A stretch of 22,675 nucleotides of DNA from Caldisericota bacterium (GTDB taxonomy: Bacteria > CAIJMQ01 > JAADFP01), in assembly GCA_013152825.1 (NCBI GenBank), contig JAADFP010000117.1:1-22675 (forward strand), written 5' to 3'. This document shows positions 8,272 to 16,139 of the stretch, one piece after another (position 1 is the stretch's first letter; each line of letters starts with the position of its first letter). The position numbers and the translations under genes were made by a program. The notes under the pieces were generated by a model. The model was given only the letters and a program-made list of their open reading frames with translations, had not been told where the DNA came from and did no database searches.

Positions 8272-9055
8272 AGGTCTATCTGCTCTTATTCCCCGGGAAA
8301 CAGCAGCATTAAGGGAAGTCCCGGTAGAAGATATTATTCCTTCTCCCCTTCAGAGCAGGGAACAGTTTCCGGAAGAGAGTTTGAGAGAATTAGTATTGTC
8401 TATCCGGGAAGAAGGGGTGATAGAGCCTCTGATTGTAAGGAGGAAAGGAGACAAATTTGAAATCATTGCCGGGGAACGAAGGTGGAGAGCCGCAAAAATG
8501 GCTGGCTTGCAGGAAGTGCCGGTAGTAATAAAAGACGTAAATGACCAGGAAGCTCTCCAGATAAGCCTCATAGAAAACCTGCAAAGGGAAGAGCTGAACC
8601 CCCTGGAAAAGGCAAAAGGGTACATGATGCTCATGGAAAAATTTCACTTTACCCACGAAGACATAGCCAAAAAACTGGGGAAAAGCCGCTCTTCCGTAAC
8701 CAACACCCTTAGATTGCTAAATCTCCCGGAGGGGATAAAAAGAGAGATCCAGGAGGGAAAACTTACCGAGGGCCATGCCCGGGTGCTTCTTTCTCTTCCC
8801 CCGGGGGAAAGAGAGAGAGTGAGAAGAGAGATACTCCAGCATTCTCTCACGGTAAGGGAAACCGAGAAGCGTGCTCGCAGGAGAAAGAGACGAGATCTTC
8901 GTTACACGGCTCCCTACATAGAAGATTTACAGCGAAAACTGGGCACAAAAGTTTACTCAGTAGGTAGTGAATCAAAGGGTAAAATTGTGATAGAATACTA
9001 CTCCGCAGAAGAACTGGAGAGAATATTAGGAACACTGGGGATTGAAATTGATTGA
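8249..9055 (+). CDS. parB: Chromosome partitioning protein ParB (Spo0J)
   Basis: CTPase and parS-binding clamp that forms the partition complex. The N-terminus SKKGLGKGLSALIP (residues 2-15) is the usual ParA-contacting peptide. The ParB/Srx CTP-binding domain contains GERRWRAA at 75-82 and a LIENLQREELNPLEKA segment. A helix-turn-helix follows (EDIAKKLGKSRSSVTNTLRL), with the GKLTEGHARVLLSL stretch after it. The C-terminal part is a dimerisation region. Length is 268, against 282 for B. subtilis Spo0J. The start is GTG, inside the parA coding sequence (23-nt overlap). The stop lies inside the first V-ATPase gene, so parAB and the ATPase genes share a transcript. Confidence 0.95.
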   Translation: MSKKGLGKGLSALIPRETAALREVPVEDIIPSPLQSREQFPEESLRELVLSIREEGVIEPLIVRRKGDKFEIIAGERRWRAAKMAGLQEVPVVIKDVNDQEALQISLIENLQREELNPLEKAKGYMMLMEKFHFTHEDIAKKLGKSRSSVTNTLRLLNLPEGIKREIQEGKLTEGHARVLLSLPPGERERVRREILQHSLTVRETEKRARRRKRRDLRYTAPYIEDLQRKLGTKVYSVGSESKGKIVIEYYSAEELERILGTLGIEID

Positions 9056-9374
9056 AAAAACTATAGAGAAAATCAGGGAAGCAGAAGAAAAAAGAGCAGA
9101 GCTTATAGCCGCAGCCGAAAAGGAAGCGGAAAAAATAAGAAAGAATTTCCTTAAAGAGCGGGAAGAATACCTTAAAAAGGTGAAAAAAGAAGTAGAGCAA
9201 AAAGAGAAAAGACTAAGAGAAGCAATGGAAAAAGAGCTTGCCGTCGTCCTGTCAGAGAAAAGAAAAGAGAAAAAAAGAGAACGAGAAGCTCTGGCAGAAA
9301 AGGCACTTAAAAACCGGGAAAAGGCAGTAAAAGAAGTTTTGCAGTATCTGGGCTTTTACCATGGCAGTAGTTAA
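9042..9374 (+). CDS. V-type ATPase peripheral-stalk subunit (G/H-like)
   Basis: A 110-residue, almost entirely charged coiled-coil protein (repeated EAEKRAEL and KEAEKIRK patterns) at the head of a V-type ATPase operon. Family members of this shape (AhaH, NtpG, subunit G/H) pair with subunit E to form the peripheral stalk that holds the catalytic head against rotation. No specific motif defines it, so the call rests on composition and position. The start is TTG at 9042, inside parB (14-nt overlap); a second TTG at 9048 is possible. It overlaps the next gene by 14 nt. Confidence 0.7.
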   Translation: MKLIEKTIEKIREAEEKRAELIAAAEKEAEKIRKNFLKEREEYLKKVKKEVEQKEKRLREAMEKELAVVLSEKRKEKKREREALAEKALKNREKAVKEVLQYLGFYHGSS

Positions 9375-11325
9375 ACTCAAGAAAATAGGTATTCTGGGGC
9401 TGAAGGAAAAGCTGGAGCATATTCTCTCCCTTCTGCAGAAAGAAGAAGCTTTTCACATAATAGACCCGGAGTTGACCGAAGACACCAGTATCCTGAATAC
9501 TTTCTTCTCTCCTGCTTTCTCACCCCGCAAGGTAGAAGTGGAAGAGGCTCTGCATACCATAGATGCGGCGCTAAAAAACCTGGATAGTTTGCAGGAAGAA
9601 CGGGGTTTGTTTGAAGGGCTGCTCCCGGAGAAAATCCTGGTAGAGGAAAAAGAAATTGAGGGGATTTTTGAAGAATTCGACTACAAAGCAGTATGTAAAG
9701 ACATAGAAAAGACCCGTTTTACCCTCCAGAAAATAGAAGAAAGAATGACCTCTATACACCAGGAAATCCACTCTCTTCTTCCCTTCCAGGAATTGCCTTT
9801 CTCATTTAACGAGATTAAAAAAACTATCTCTCTTCCGCTTAAATTTATCCGGATTAAAGAGAAAAACCGGGAAGAATGGGAAACACTTTTACAATCTCTA
9901 CCTGAAACTCACCTGGAAAAAATAGGCAAGAGTCAGGAGGAAAATTTCTACATACTTTTTTACCTCCCTTCCCGGGAAGAAGAAATAGACGAGATTATAA
10001 AAGAACATAACATAGAAGATTTCACCCCTCCTGACCTGGATGAGCTTCCCGCACAAAGAATAAAGGCACTTAATAAAGAAAAAGAAACTCTCCTCAGGAA
10101 AAAACAGGAAATAAGAGACGAAGTAAAGGTCTATCTGGCGAAAGAGAGAAACCTGAAAATAGCCTATGACTATTACTACCTTTTATACCAGAAAGAACTT
10201 GCCTATGAGGAAAGCAGGGAAAGCAAGTATACCTTTATCCTGGAAGGATGGGTGCCTGAAGCCGAATACAGGCAGCTTACCAGATGGCTGGGGCGAAACT
10301 TTCCCGAAACAGCCTGCATAGAGCTTCCCATGGAAGAGGAAGAAAATGTTCCCATAAAACTAAAAAACCATTCTATTTTCCGTCCCTTTGAAACAATAAC
10401 CAAGCTGTATACTCTGCCTCGTTACGGGGAGGTAGACCCTTCCCCCCTGCTTGCACCTTTTTTCGCCTTTTTCTTTGGTTTGTGTCTTACCGATGCTGGA
10501 TACGGTGTTATACTTGTCCTCGTTTCGCTTTTCCTGATGAAGAAACTGACCGTGGGAAAAGACATGCTCAAGGTAATCCTCATCGGAGGCATAACCACTA
10601 TCTTCTGGGGGATTATAACCGGCGGGTGGTTCGGAATTGAGCCGGAAAGCTTGCCACGGTTCTTGCAAAAGCTGATAGTTTTCAATCCCTTAAAAGACCT
10701 GATGACCCTCTTTGTACTTTCGCTGGCTCTGGGCATGATTCATATACTTTTTGGTATAGGAATAGAATTTTATGAAAAACTGAGAAAAAAAATGTGGCTG
10801 GAGGCTCTGGGGGCGGAATTATCCTGGTTAGTGATACTCCCCGGGCTGATTATGTATTACCTTTTCCAGAAAACCTCTCCCCTGCTCAGCAAAACCGGGA
10901 TATACATGCTCCTGGGTGGGTTTGCAATTTCTTTCTTGCCCTGCTTTAAAAAGGGACAAAATCCTTTATTAAAAATGCTGGCTATAATTGGCGGATTCAT
11001 GTGGAAAGGGAAGGACTTACTGGGAAACATACTGTCCTACTCCCGGCTCATGGCACTCGGACTGGCCACCTCTGTGATAGCCCTGGTGGTAAACACCCTG
11101 GCTGGAATTACCAGCTCTATCCCCCTGGTAGGGATTGGGGCCAGCATAATAGTCTTGATAGGAGGGCATATATTTAATTTAACTATAAACACACTTGGTG
11201 CCTTTGTGCATACTTCACGCTTGCAATTTGTTGAATTCTTCCCCTACTTCTTTGAAGGTGGCGGAAAAGAATTTCATCCTTTAAGTAGAGAGGGGAAATA
11301 CACCCTGATTATAACAAGGAGGTAG
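9361..11325 (+). CDS. ntpI: V-type ATP synthase subunit I (a-subunit)
   Basis: Stator subunit of the membrane V0 sector, carrying the ion half-channels beside the K ring. The N-terminal half (about residues 1-340) is soluble and rich in heptad coiled coil, and contacts the peripheral stalks. The C-terminal half has about seven to eight transmembrane helices, beginning near the LLAPFFAFFFGLCLTDAGYG segment, which is a family hallmark. The motif GNILSYSRLMALGLA contains Arg562, the arginine expected to face the K-ring carboxylate. Length is 654 (E. hirae NtpI 664). The gene sits between the G/H-like subunit and K, the standard operon order. Confidence 0.93.
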   Translation: MAVVKLKKIGILGLKEKLEHILSLLQKEEAFHIIDPELTEDTSILNTFFSPAFSPRKVEVEEALHTIDAALKNLDSLQEERGLFEGLLPEKILVEEKEIEGIFEEFDYKAVCKDIEKTRFTLQKIEERMTSIHQEIHSLLPFQELPFSFNEIKKTISLPLKFIRIKEKNREEWETLLQSLPETHLEKIGKSQEENFYILFYLPSREEEIDEIIKEHNIEDFTPPDLDELPAQRIKALNKEKETLLRKKQEIRDEVKVYLAKERNLKIAYDYYYLLYQKELAYEESRESKYTFILEGWVPEAEYRQLTRWLGRNFPETACIELPMEEEENVPIKLKNHSIFRPFETITKLYTLPRYGEVDPSPLLAPFFAFFFGLCLTDAGYGVILVLVSLFLMKKLTVGKDMLKVILIGGITTIFWGIITGGWFGIEPESLPRFLQKLIVFNPLKDLMTLFVLSLALGMIHILFGIGIEFYEKLRKKMWLEALGAELSWLVILPGLIMYYLFQKTSPLLSKTGIYMLLGGFAISFLPCFKKGQNPLLKMLAIIGGFMWKGKDLLGNILSYSRLMALGLATSVIALVVNTLAGITSSIPLVGIGASIIVLIGGHIFNLTINTLGAFVHTSRLQFVEFFPYFFEGGGKEFHPLSREGKYTLIITRR

Positions 11326-11327
11326 AA

Positions 11328-11810
11328 ATGTTGAGTGCGCTTGGTCTTGCATTGGCTATAGGCGGAGGAGCTCTGGCTGTGGCGCTGGCTGGCATAGGTT
11401 CTGCTATTGGGATAGGACACGCGGCCCGCTCTGCTGCGGGAGTGCTGAGTGAAGAGCCAGAAAAATTTGGGAGCTTACTTATCCTGATAGCCCTTCCCGG
11501 CACCCAGGGTTTTTATGGATTCCTGGTGGGCTTTTTAGTGCTAATGAAAGTAGGGCTGGTTTCCGGCCAGATTCCGCCTATAACTGTATACCAGGGTTTA
11601 CAGATATTCTTTGCTTCGCTTCCCATAGCCCTGGCAGGCCTCCTTTCCGGTATACACCAGGGGAAGGTGTCAGCCGCAGGTGCAGGGGTAGTGGCCAAGC
11701 AACCTTCTGCTTTCATGAAAGCGGTTATACTCTCCGCTCTGGTAGAAACCTATGCGGTCTTAGGATTATTGGGAAGTATACTATTTCTTAACGGAATAAA
11801 AGTGGGATAA
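11328..11810 (+). CDS. ntpK: V-type ATP synthase subunit K (c-ring), sodium type
   Basis: Rotor-ring proteolipid of the V0 sector. Its 160 residues form four transmembrane helices as a fused double hairpin, with two copies of the G-rich A.AGIGSAIG.G type helix. Only the second hairpin has the ion-binding carboxylate, Glu140 in ALVETYAVLG; the first has Gln60 instead. Leu56, Thr59, Gln60, Gln111 and Glu140 match the sodium ligands Leu61, Thr64, Gln65, Gln110 and Glu139 of Enterococcus hirae NtpK, including the 29-residue Gln-to-Glu spacing. This argues for Na+ rather than H+ coupling. A strong AAGGAGG lies just before the ATG. The stop overlaps ntpE as TAATG. Confidence 0.94.
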   Translation: MLSALGLALAIGGGALAVALAGIGSAIGIGHAARSAAGVLSEEPEKFGSLLILIALPGTQGFYGFLVGFLVLMKVGLVSGQIPPITVYQGLQIFFASLPIALAGLLSGIHQGKVSAAGAGVVAKQPSAFMKAVILSALVETYAVLGLLGSILFLNGIKVG

Positions 11811-12382
11811 TGGCATTAAAAGAAATAATCGAGAATATTCTGGAAGAAGGGGAAAAGGAAAAAGAAAAGATAATAGGGGAAGCCCTTAAAGAAATAGAGA
11901 AAGACAGGGCAGAATTAAAAAAAGAGGGGCGGGCATTAGAGGAACAATTGCTGGGGGAAATAAAGAAGAAACTGGCCCTGGAAAAAGAGAAAAGAATCCT
12001 TGCCCTGGAACAGGAAGAATCCAGGCTTACCCTGCAGGAAAAAATGAGGAAAATAGACCAGGTGATTTCTGCGGCAATGGAAGAGGTAAAAAGCCAGAAA
12101 GAGGTAATCTCAAAGTGGCTAAAAGAAAATCTCCTCCTGGCAGTGGACAAGGGAAAGGGAGAAATATGCTATCCCCTTGCCTGGGATAAGTACATAGATA
12201 GCAGGCTGAAGAAAGCACTGCAGGAAAAAGCGGGAGGCAAAATAGAACTCAAGCCGCAAGAGACACAAGAAATAATCATTATTAAACAGGGAAGAAAGGA
12301 GACTACTATCTCTCTAAAAGAATTCTTCCTTTCCCAGCAGGAAAAATTAAGAACTATGCTCAATAAGATTCTCTTCTCATGA
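11810..12382 (+). CDS. ntpE: V-type ATP synthase subunit E
   Basis: Peripheral-stalk subunit. The N-terminal 100 residues are a long charged helix (ILEEGEKEKEKIIGEALKEIEK) that would coil with the G/H-like subunit encoded upstream. The C-terminal 90 residues form a mixed alpha/beta globular end that binds the catalytic head, containing KIELKPQETQEIIIIKQGRK and a final helix. Length is 190, normal for bacterial and archaeal E subunits. It is linked by TAATG to ntpK and by ATGA to ntpC. Sequence conservation in this subunit is low, so shape and position carry the call. Confidence 0.88.
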   Translation: MALKEIIENILEEGEKEKEKIIGEALKEIEKDRAELKKEGRALEEQLLGEIKKKLALEKEKRILALEQEESRLTLQEKMRKIDQVISAAMEEVKSQKEVISKWLKENLLLAVDKGKGEICYPLAWDKYIDSRLKKALQEKAGGKIELKPQETQEIIIIKQGRKETTISLKEFFLSQQEKLRTMLNKILFS

Positions 12383-13356
12383 AAGAAACTGCGGTAGAAA
12401 ACATAGAATATGCTTTCCTGGTGGGCAAAATCAGGTGCCTTGAGGCGCGTCTAATACACCCTTCTCTCTTCTATCAGCTGGTGGATACTGCCTCATTTAA
12501 CGATATCCGCGCCCTCCTTTCCAGCACTTCTTATAAGGACCTGGGGGAATCTCTCCTCAGCATGGAATCCCTGCTGGAAGAAAATCTCCTCCGGGAAGCT
12601 AATGAACTCCAGGAACTTTCCCCCCTGCCCTCGCCCGTAGCCCCCTTCTTGCAGCGATGGGATATTGCCCACCTGAAAAAAGCCTTTCGTTCCATAGCCC
12701 TGGACTCACCCGTGGAATTCAACAGGAAAGCATACCTTGCTCCCCGGCTTTACGAAAAAGCCTGCCACACAAAAGATCCCCTATTACTTCCTCCCCCCTT
12801 TTCTCTCTGGCTGAGAAAAGCCCTCCAGATAAAAGAAGAAGATAGTTTTTTGGCCGGCGAGCTATCCATAGAAACCTCCTTCCTCCTGGAATCCCTGAAC
12901 ACGCCCTTCCCCCTGATTAGAGAATATTTCAGACAGGAGATAGATTTTTATAACCTGAAGCTTGCCCTGAGAAAACTTAAGAATTCACCCCTACCGTTGG
13001 ACTTCCTTATTCCCGGCGGTGCAATATACCTAAATCATTTTCACCTGCTGGCCAGGGGCGAAGTGGATGCTTTTATCCGCTATCTTACTACCACCTCTTA
13101 TACACTCCTTGCCCAGGACGCGCTCCCCTACTGGAAAGAAAAGGGCGAATCCTGGCGAATAGAGCTTAACTTCTGGAAGCTTCGGCTCAAAATCCTTTCC
13201 CCCGCCAACTACTCACCCTTTATCCCCGAAGCTGTCTTCTACTACCTGCTGAAAAAAGAAAATGAAATAAGAAACCTGCGCTGGATTATCCAGAGCAAAT
13301 CTGCCGGCTGGGAAGCAGAAAAAATAAAAGAGAGACTGGGACCCTTCCATGCTTAA
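12379..13356 (+). CDS. ntpC: V-type ATP synthase subunit C (AC39/d-type)
   Basis: Funnel-shaped subunit that sits on the K ring and couples it to the central rotor. The 325 residues are all helical and show the pseudo-threefold layout of the family. Features include an N-terminal YAFLVGKIRCLEARLI segment (the usual Y.yv.aRiraleakLL pattern), a central EIDFYNLKLALR block (the family's D..Nlk..lR signature), and a C-terminal KKENEIRNLRWIIQSKSAG that matches the conserved kE.EirnLr.I..gk motif. It overlaps ntpE by 4 nt and ntpF by 8 nt. Confidence 0.92.
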   Translation: MKETAVENIEYAFLVGKIRCLEARLIHPSLFYQLVDTASFNDIRALLSSTSYKDLGESLLSMESLLEENLLREANELQELSPLPSPVAPFLQRWDIAHLKKAFRSIALDSPVEFNRKAYLAPRLYEKACHTKDPLLLPPPFSLWLRKALQIKEEDSFLAGELSIETSFLLESLNTPFPLIREYFRQEIDFYNLKLALRKLKNSPLPLDFLIPGGAIYLNHFHLLARGEVDAFIRYLTTTSYTLLAQDALPYWKEKGESWRIELNFWKLRLKILSPANYSPFIPEAVFYYLLKKENEIRNLRWIIQSKSAGWEAEKIKERLGPFHA

Positions 13357-13675
13357 AAATCTGGCTGTAGGAAAAGGAACTTCGCTGGAATTTCTCAAAC
13401 CGCTCGGGTTTGAAGTTATAGAATGCCAGGATTTTCAGCAACTGGCACAGACTCTCCAGGACAAAGACCTTTCACCCTATACCCTCCTGATTATCACAGA
13501 AGATCTCCTGCATGTTCCTCCCAAGGAAATTCTCTCTCTCTACCTCTCCCTGCCCCTTCCCGTCTTGATTCTGCCCACGCCCGTATCTCGTAAAGAGCTG
13601 GGGAAAGAAGTAATTCGCCAGTTAGTGAAGAAAACTCTGGGCATGGAACTCTGGAAAGAGTCCCAAAACTCATAG
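13349..13675 (+). CDS. ntpF: V-type ATP synthase subunit F
   Basis: Small central-rotor subunit that normally binds subunit D. The 108 residues have the expected Rossmann-like start (LAVGKGTSLEFLKPLGFEVIEC), then YTLLIITEDLL and a PVLILPTPVSRKELGKEVIRQLVKKTLG end. It is the last ATPase gene in the window. In standard operons A, B and D follow F, but here degraded non-coding DNA follows instead. The product is full length and looks intact. Confidence 0.88.
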   Translation: MLKNLAVGKGTSLEFLKPLGFEVIECQDFQQLAQTLQDKDLSPYTLLIITEDLLHVPPKEILSLYLSLPLPVLILPTPVSRKELGKEVIRQLVKKTLGMELWKESQNS

Positions 13676-13735
13676 GGTAATTGCCTAAATCATCCTGCTG
13701 CGCCAGTATTGTGAAGTTACAACTGTTAAACTTAA

Positions 13736-13858
13736 GCTAAAGCCAAAGGATTCTGTGGCCCTATCACCATAGAGAGAGAAATTTCCGGACAGAAACAGAT
13801 ACAGGATATTAAGAAAGCTATACAGCTTCTAAAGCCATTATTGAAGATCAGGGATTAA
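13736..13858 (+). pseudogene. C-terminal remnant of a sugar phosphate isomerase/epimerase
   Basis: Forty codons after an in-frame TAA (13733-13735) and before a TAA stop (13856-13858) read AKAKGFCGPITIEREISGQ and then a helix with DIKKAIQLLKPLL. The pattern G(F/Y).GP(I/L)TIEREISG, followed by QI.DI.KAI.LL, is the typical C-terminal end of AP-endonuclease-2-type TIM-barrel sugar phosphate isomerases. There is no start codon and the upstream 60 nt carry stops, so only the tail of the gene survives. The family call comes from my own reading of the motif. Confidence 0.6.
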
Positions 13859-13866
13859 AAAAGCGG

Positions 13867-13890
13867 GCAATAATATATTGCACGGTTTTT
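13867..13890 (+). terminator. Hairpin and T-run after the isomerase remnant
   Basis: GCAATA at 13867-13872 pairs with TATTGC at 13876-13881 around a 3-nt loop. After ACGG comes a run of five T. It begins 8 nt after the isomerase stop, so it is likely the surviving terminator of that gene and may now end the ATPase transcript. Confidence 0.4.
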
Positions 13891-13894
13891 CTCT

Positions 13895-13920
13895 GTAAAT
13901 TGACCCCGACACCAATTTAC
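13895..13920. repeat. 8-bp perfect inverted repeat
   Basis: GTAAATTG at 13895-13902 and CAATTTAC at 13913-13920 are perfect inverted arms around ACCCCGACAC. It lies between two convergent genes and has no T-run, so it is not an obvious terminator. It may be a protein-binding site left from lost DNA. Confidence 0.4.
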
Positions 13921-13966
13921 CTTCGGGAAGAGGATGGCTTATCCTGGCGTCCAACCGAATACTGAC

Positions 13967-13997
13967 AAAAAAGCCGCCCTGAGAGAAGTCTGGGGGG
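13967..13997 (-). terminator. Rho-independent terminator of the DUF6785 gene
   Basis: On the reverse strand a CC-C-CCC arm pairs with GGG-C-GG (one C/C mismatch), followed by C and six T. It lies 30 nt after the reverse-strand stop at 14027, a good place for an intrinsic terminator. Confidence 0.5.
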
Positions 13998-14026
13998 ACA
14001 ATTTAGCTGTGCTTCGCTAGTACTCT

Positions 14027-15961
14027 TTATCCCAGAGTGAATATGTTCCCCGTCATTCCAGTCAACGCATCTATCCCCAGCCATACTCCCGCAGCAACAA
14101 ATCCTCCTAGGATAAATCCATAAAAAAGAGGGAGGAGTTGCTTATAAATTTTCACCCCTCCGTATCTCAAAATAATCACTTTCAAAAGCCATCCCAAGAA
14201 TATGGAAAACCAAACCCACTGAGAGGGTGAAGTAGACCCTATTGCTAGTCCCAAAGGATGAATAGGCCACCACAAAAAGTTGTTCCTCAGCCAGATAAGA
14301 GCTAACATTAAGGCCGCTCCCACTCCTTCAAAGAAAATTTTCTTCCACTCAATTCCATGAGGGAAAATAATCAATTCTCTAATAGTCTTTCCCATGAATT
14401 GGGGTAACCCCTTATAATGCCAGCCATATGTATTCAAGGCACCATTCCTATAAGCTAAAAGTAATCCACTCGTATAGGTCCCCAACAGAGTTAACAGGAT
14501 AGCGCCTACAATAACCCAGAATACCAGTTTCTTCTCTTTTATTTTCTTCTCATGCACCATCTTCAGAGCATTTGCTACAGATGCCATGACAAAGGTACGA
14601 GTATCCGCTGCCCAGGAGGAAGAATTCACTCCCAGTCCTACAATACCAGATGCACCCAAGCTCTTGGTTCCTAACCAGTCAGTAGTCATAAAGAAAGGAG
14701 CTACTGGAGGTCTCCCATAAGCTACACCTCCCTGAGCTACTGCACGGGTTAATCCCACGAAAATTATATAGGCTATACCAAGAAAGAAGAGCGCTGCAAA
14801 GAGAGGAACACCCATTTTCACCAAGAAAAAGAGCATAAAGACAATACTCGCCAATCCTCCGAAAAATACTGTCCTGTAGGAAAGAATCTCTTCGCTGTCA
14901 TCTATATTTCTATCTATTCCTAAGGCTTTTTTGAGGACATTCTTTATATGAGACCGACTCCTCCATAGGACATAGAAAGAAAGGGCTATTAATGCACCCA
15001 CCACCTGATGAGCTACTGTGGGAATAGAAGGATCGGAAAATGGTTCTATAGATCCTATACTCCATCCTATCATATTTAGATAGCCTGTAAGAGTGATAGC
15101 GTATAAGGTAAACAGCCAGATGCCAAGGGAAAGGTCAGTAGTTATAAGGTAAGTAAGCCCAATAACCTCGAACATTATATTGAGATGGATATAAGTAGTG
15201 TGCCTAAATATGGAGAATCCTTTGTGCAACTGAATCTCTGGGAAAAAAGGGAAGTAAGAATGAAGAGCTTTTAAGGAATAGATTAGAAAGGGAATAGCAA
15301 AACCTATCCAGAAGAGAGGGTTCTTGAAAAGAGGAGGGAAAAAAGATTTATTTTCTTCCTGAGACATTGCCAGAGGTAACTGGGTTAAAGGAAATAAGAT
15401 TCTTTCTTCTTCAATCCAGGTTTTGCGGAATACTACCATAACCGCGATCATCAAAAAATATGCAGCTAAGATAAATAAACTCCAGAAGAAAAGCGGTCTT
15501 ATCCAGGCTGACCAGGGTATAGGAGTACCAGGAGCTAAGCCCTCATAAAAGGCACGCACTACTTCACTACCCTGAGGCAGTAGCCACTTGGGGATGTGAG
15601 GAAGGATTAATTCTCCCCATTTGTTTACTGGAGAAGCATAATACTGGAAGCCTGCTAAGATAGAGAGCAGATTAAGAACAAATCCCCAAGAGATGATAGA
15701 GCAGGCTACTATCATCATGATATAAACAATAATTAACTCTTTGGGATTTAGAGAACTCTTACGATGAAGTAATTTCCAGACAGCATTCACTATGAATATT
15801 AATATAAAAAAGAGCAATAATGCTCCGCCTGTAGAAAAATCTGCACAGAGAGGAGAACCGCCTATGATATGAATGCCGTAAGGCTCAATGAATGAAAGAA
15901 GAAGAGAGAGAACTCCACCAATCAAAAAAGCTTTCCAGGTTACGCCTCTTTCCATCTTCAT
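14027..15961 (-). CDS. DUF6785/DUF6784 family multi-pass membrane protein
   Basis: Large polytopic membrane protein of 644 residues with about 14 or more hydrophobic helices and few soluble loops. Recognisable stretches are FIEPYGIHIIGGSPLC near residue 25, the LNPKELIIVYIMMIV helix, LFPLTQLPLAM at about 190, TRAVAQGGVAYGRPPVAPFF at about 410, and the C-terminal WWPIHPLGLAIGSTSPS block (DUF6784-like). The family is uncharacterised. The architecture suggests a transporter, loosely like oligopeptide transporters, but no substrate can be read. It is the only reverse-strand gene in this part, with its own strong promoter and terminator. Neighbouring sugar-enzyme remnants and an aldolase suggest a carbohydrate-related role, which is inference. 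Codons look intact throughout. Confidence 0.7.
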   Translation of the reverse strand: MKMERGVTWKAFLIGGVLSLLLSFIEPYGIHIIGGSPLCADFSTGGALLLFFILIFIVNAVWKLLHRKSSLNPKELIIVYIMMIVACSIISWGFVLNLLSILAGFQYYASPVNKWGELILPHIPKWLLPQGSEVVRAFYEGLAPGTPIPWSAWIRPLFFWSLFILAAYFLMIAVMVVFRKTWIEEERILFPLTQLPLAMSQEENKSFFPPLFKNPLFWIGFAIPFLIYSLKALHSYFPFFPEIQLHKGFSIFRHTTYIHLNIMFEVIGLTYLITTDLSLGIWLFTLYAITLTGYLNMIGWSIGSIEPFSDPSIPTVAHQVVGALIALSFYVLWRSRSHIKNVLKKALGIDRNIDDSEEILSYRTVFFGGLASIVFMLFFLVKMGVPLFAALFFLGIAYIIFVGLTRAVAQGGVAYGRPPVAPFFMTTDWLGTKSLGASGIVGLGVNSSSWAADTRTFVMASVANALKMVHEKKIKEKKLVFWVIVGAILLTLLGTYTSGLLLAYRNGALNTYGWHYKGLPQFMGKTIRELIIFPHGIEWKKIFFEGVGAALMLALIWLRNNFLWWPIHPLGLAIGSTSPSQWVWFSIFLGWLLKVIILRYGGVKIYKQLLPLFYGFILGGFVAAGVWLGIDALTGMTGNIFTLG

Positions 15962-15977
15962 GCTTGTTTTTGGGGAG

Positions 15978-16007
15978 AGTATACCATTTTACTAAAATCT
16001 GTGTCAA
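15978..16007 (-). promoter_or_regulatory. Strong promoter of the DUF6785 gene
   Basis: On the reverse strand, a perfect -35 TTGACA (16002-16007), an 18-bp spacer and -10 TATACT (15978-15983) with an extended TG motif. The start site would fall about 10 nt before the ATG, leaving no room for a Shine-Dalgarno sequence. Repeat copy A begins at the base next to the -35. Confidence 0.75.
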
Positions 16008-16085
16008 CCCAAAAGTCGCAGTAGAAAGCCTTAAACTCTCCTGGAGTTTCGGGTAAACTTAAGCGGGGAAAATACAAAGCCTTCA
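16008..16085 (+). repeat. 78-nt dispersed repeat, copy A
   Basis: Matches copy B at 17786-17862 in the same orientation. The last 60 nt (16026-16085) differ at only 3 positions; the first 18 nt show one indel and a few changes. Inside are CTCCTGGAG and outer CTTAA/TTAAG arms, so it can fold. A transposase-like stub follows 55 nt downstream, so the repeat may be the left end of that element. Confidence 0.85.
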
Positions 16086-16139
16086 CCTTTCTGGATAAAG
16101 GCAAAAAGAAAAACATTCTCTCTAAAAAAGAGATGGAAA

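Noticed and set aside
12657..12845. 62-codon ORF inside ntpC in another frame
   Set aside because: It is a shadow of a well-supported gene, with Ser/Pro-rich composition and no start signal.
13727..13737. TAAACTTAAGC as a third degraded copy of the 78-nt repeat
   Set aside because: The 11-nt match has no support on either side.
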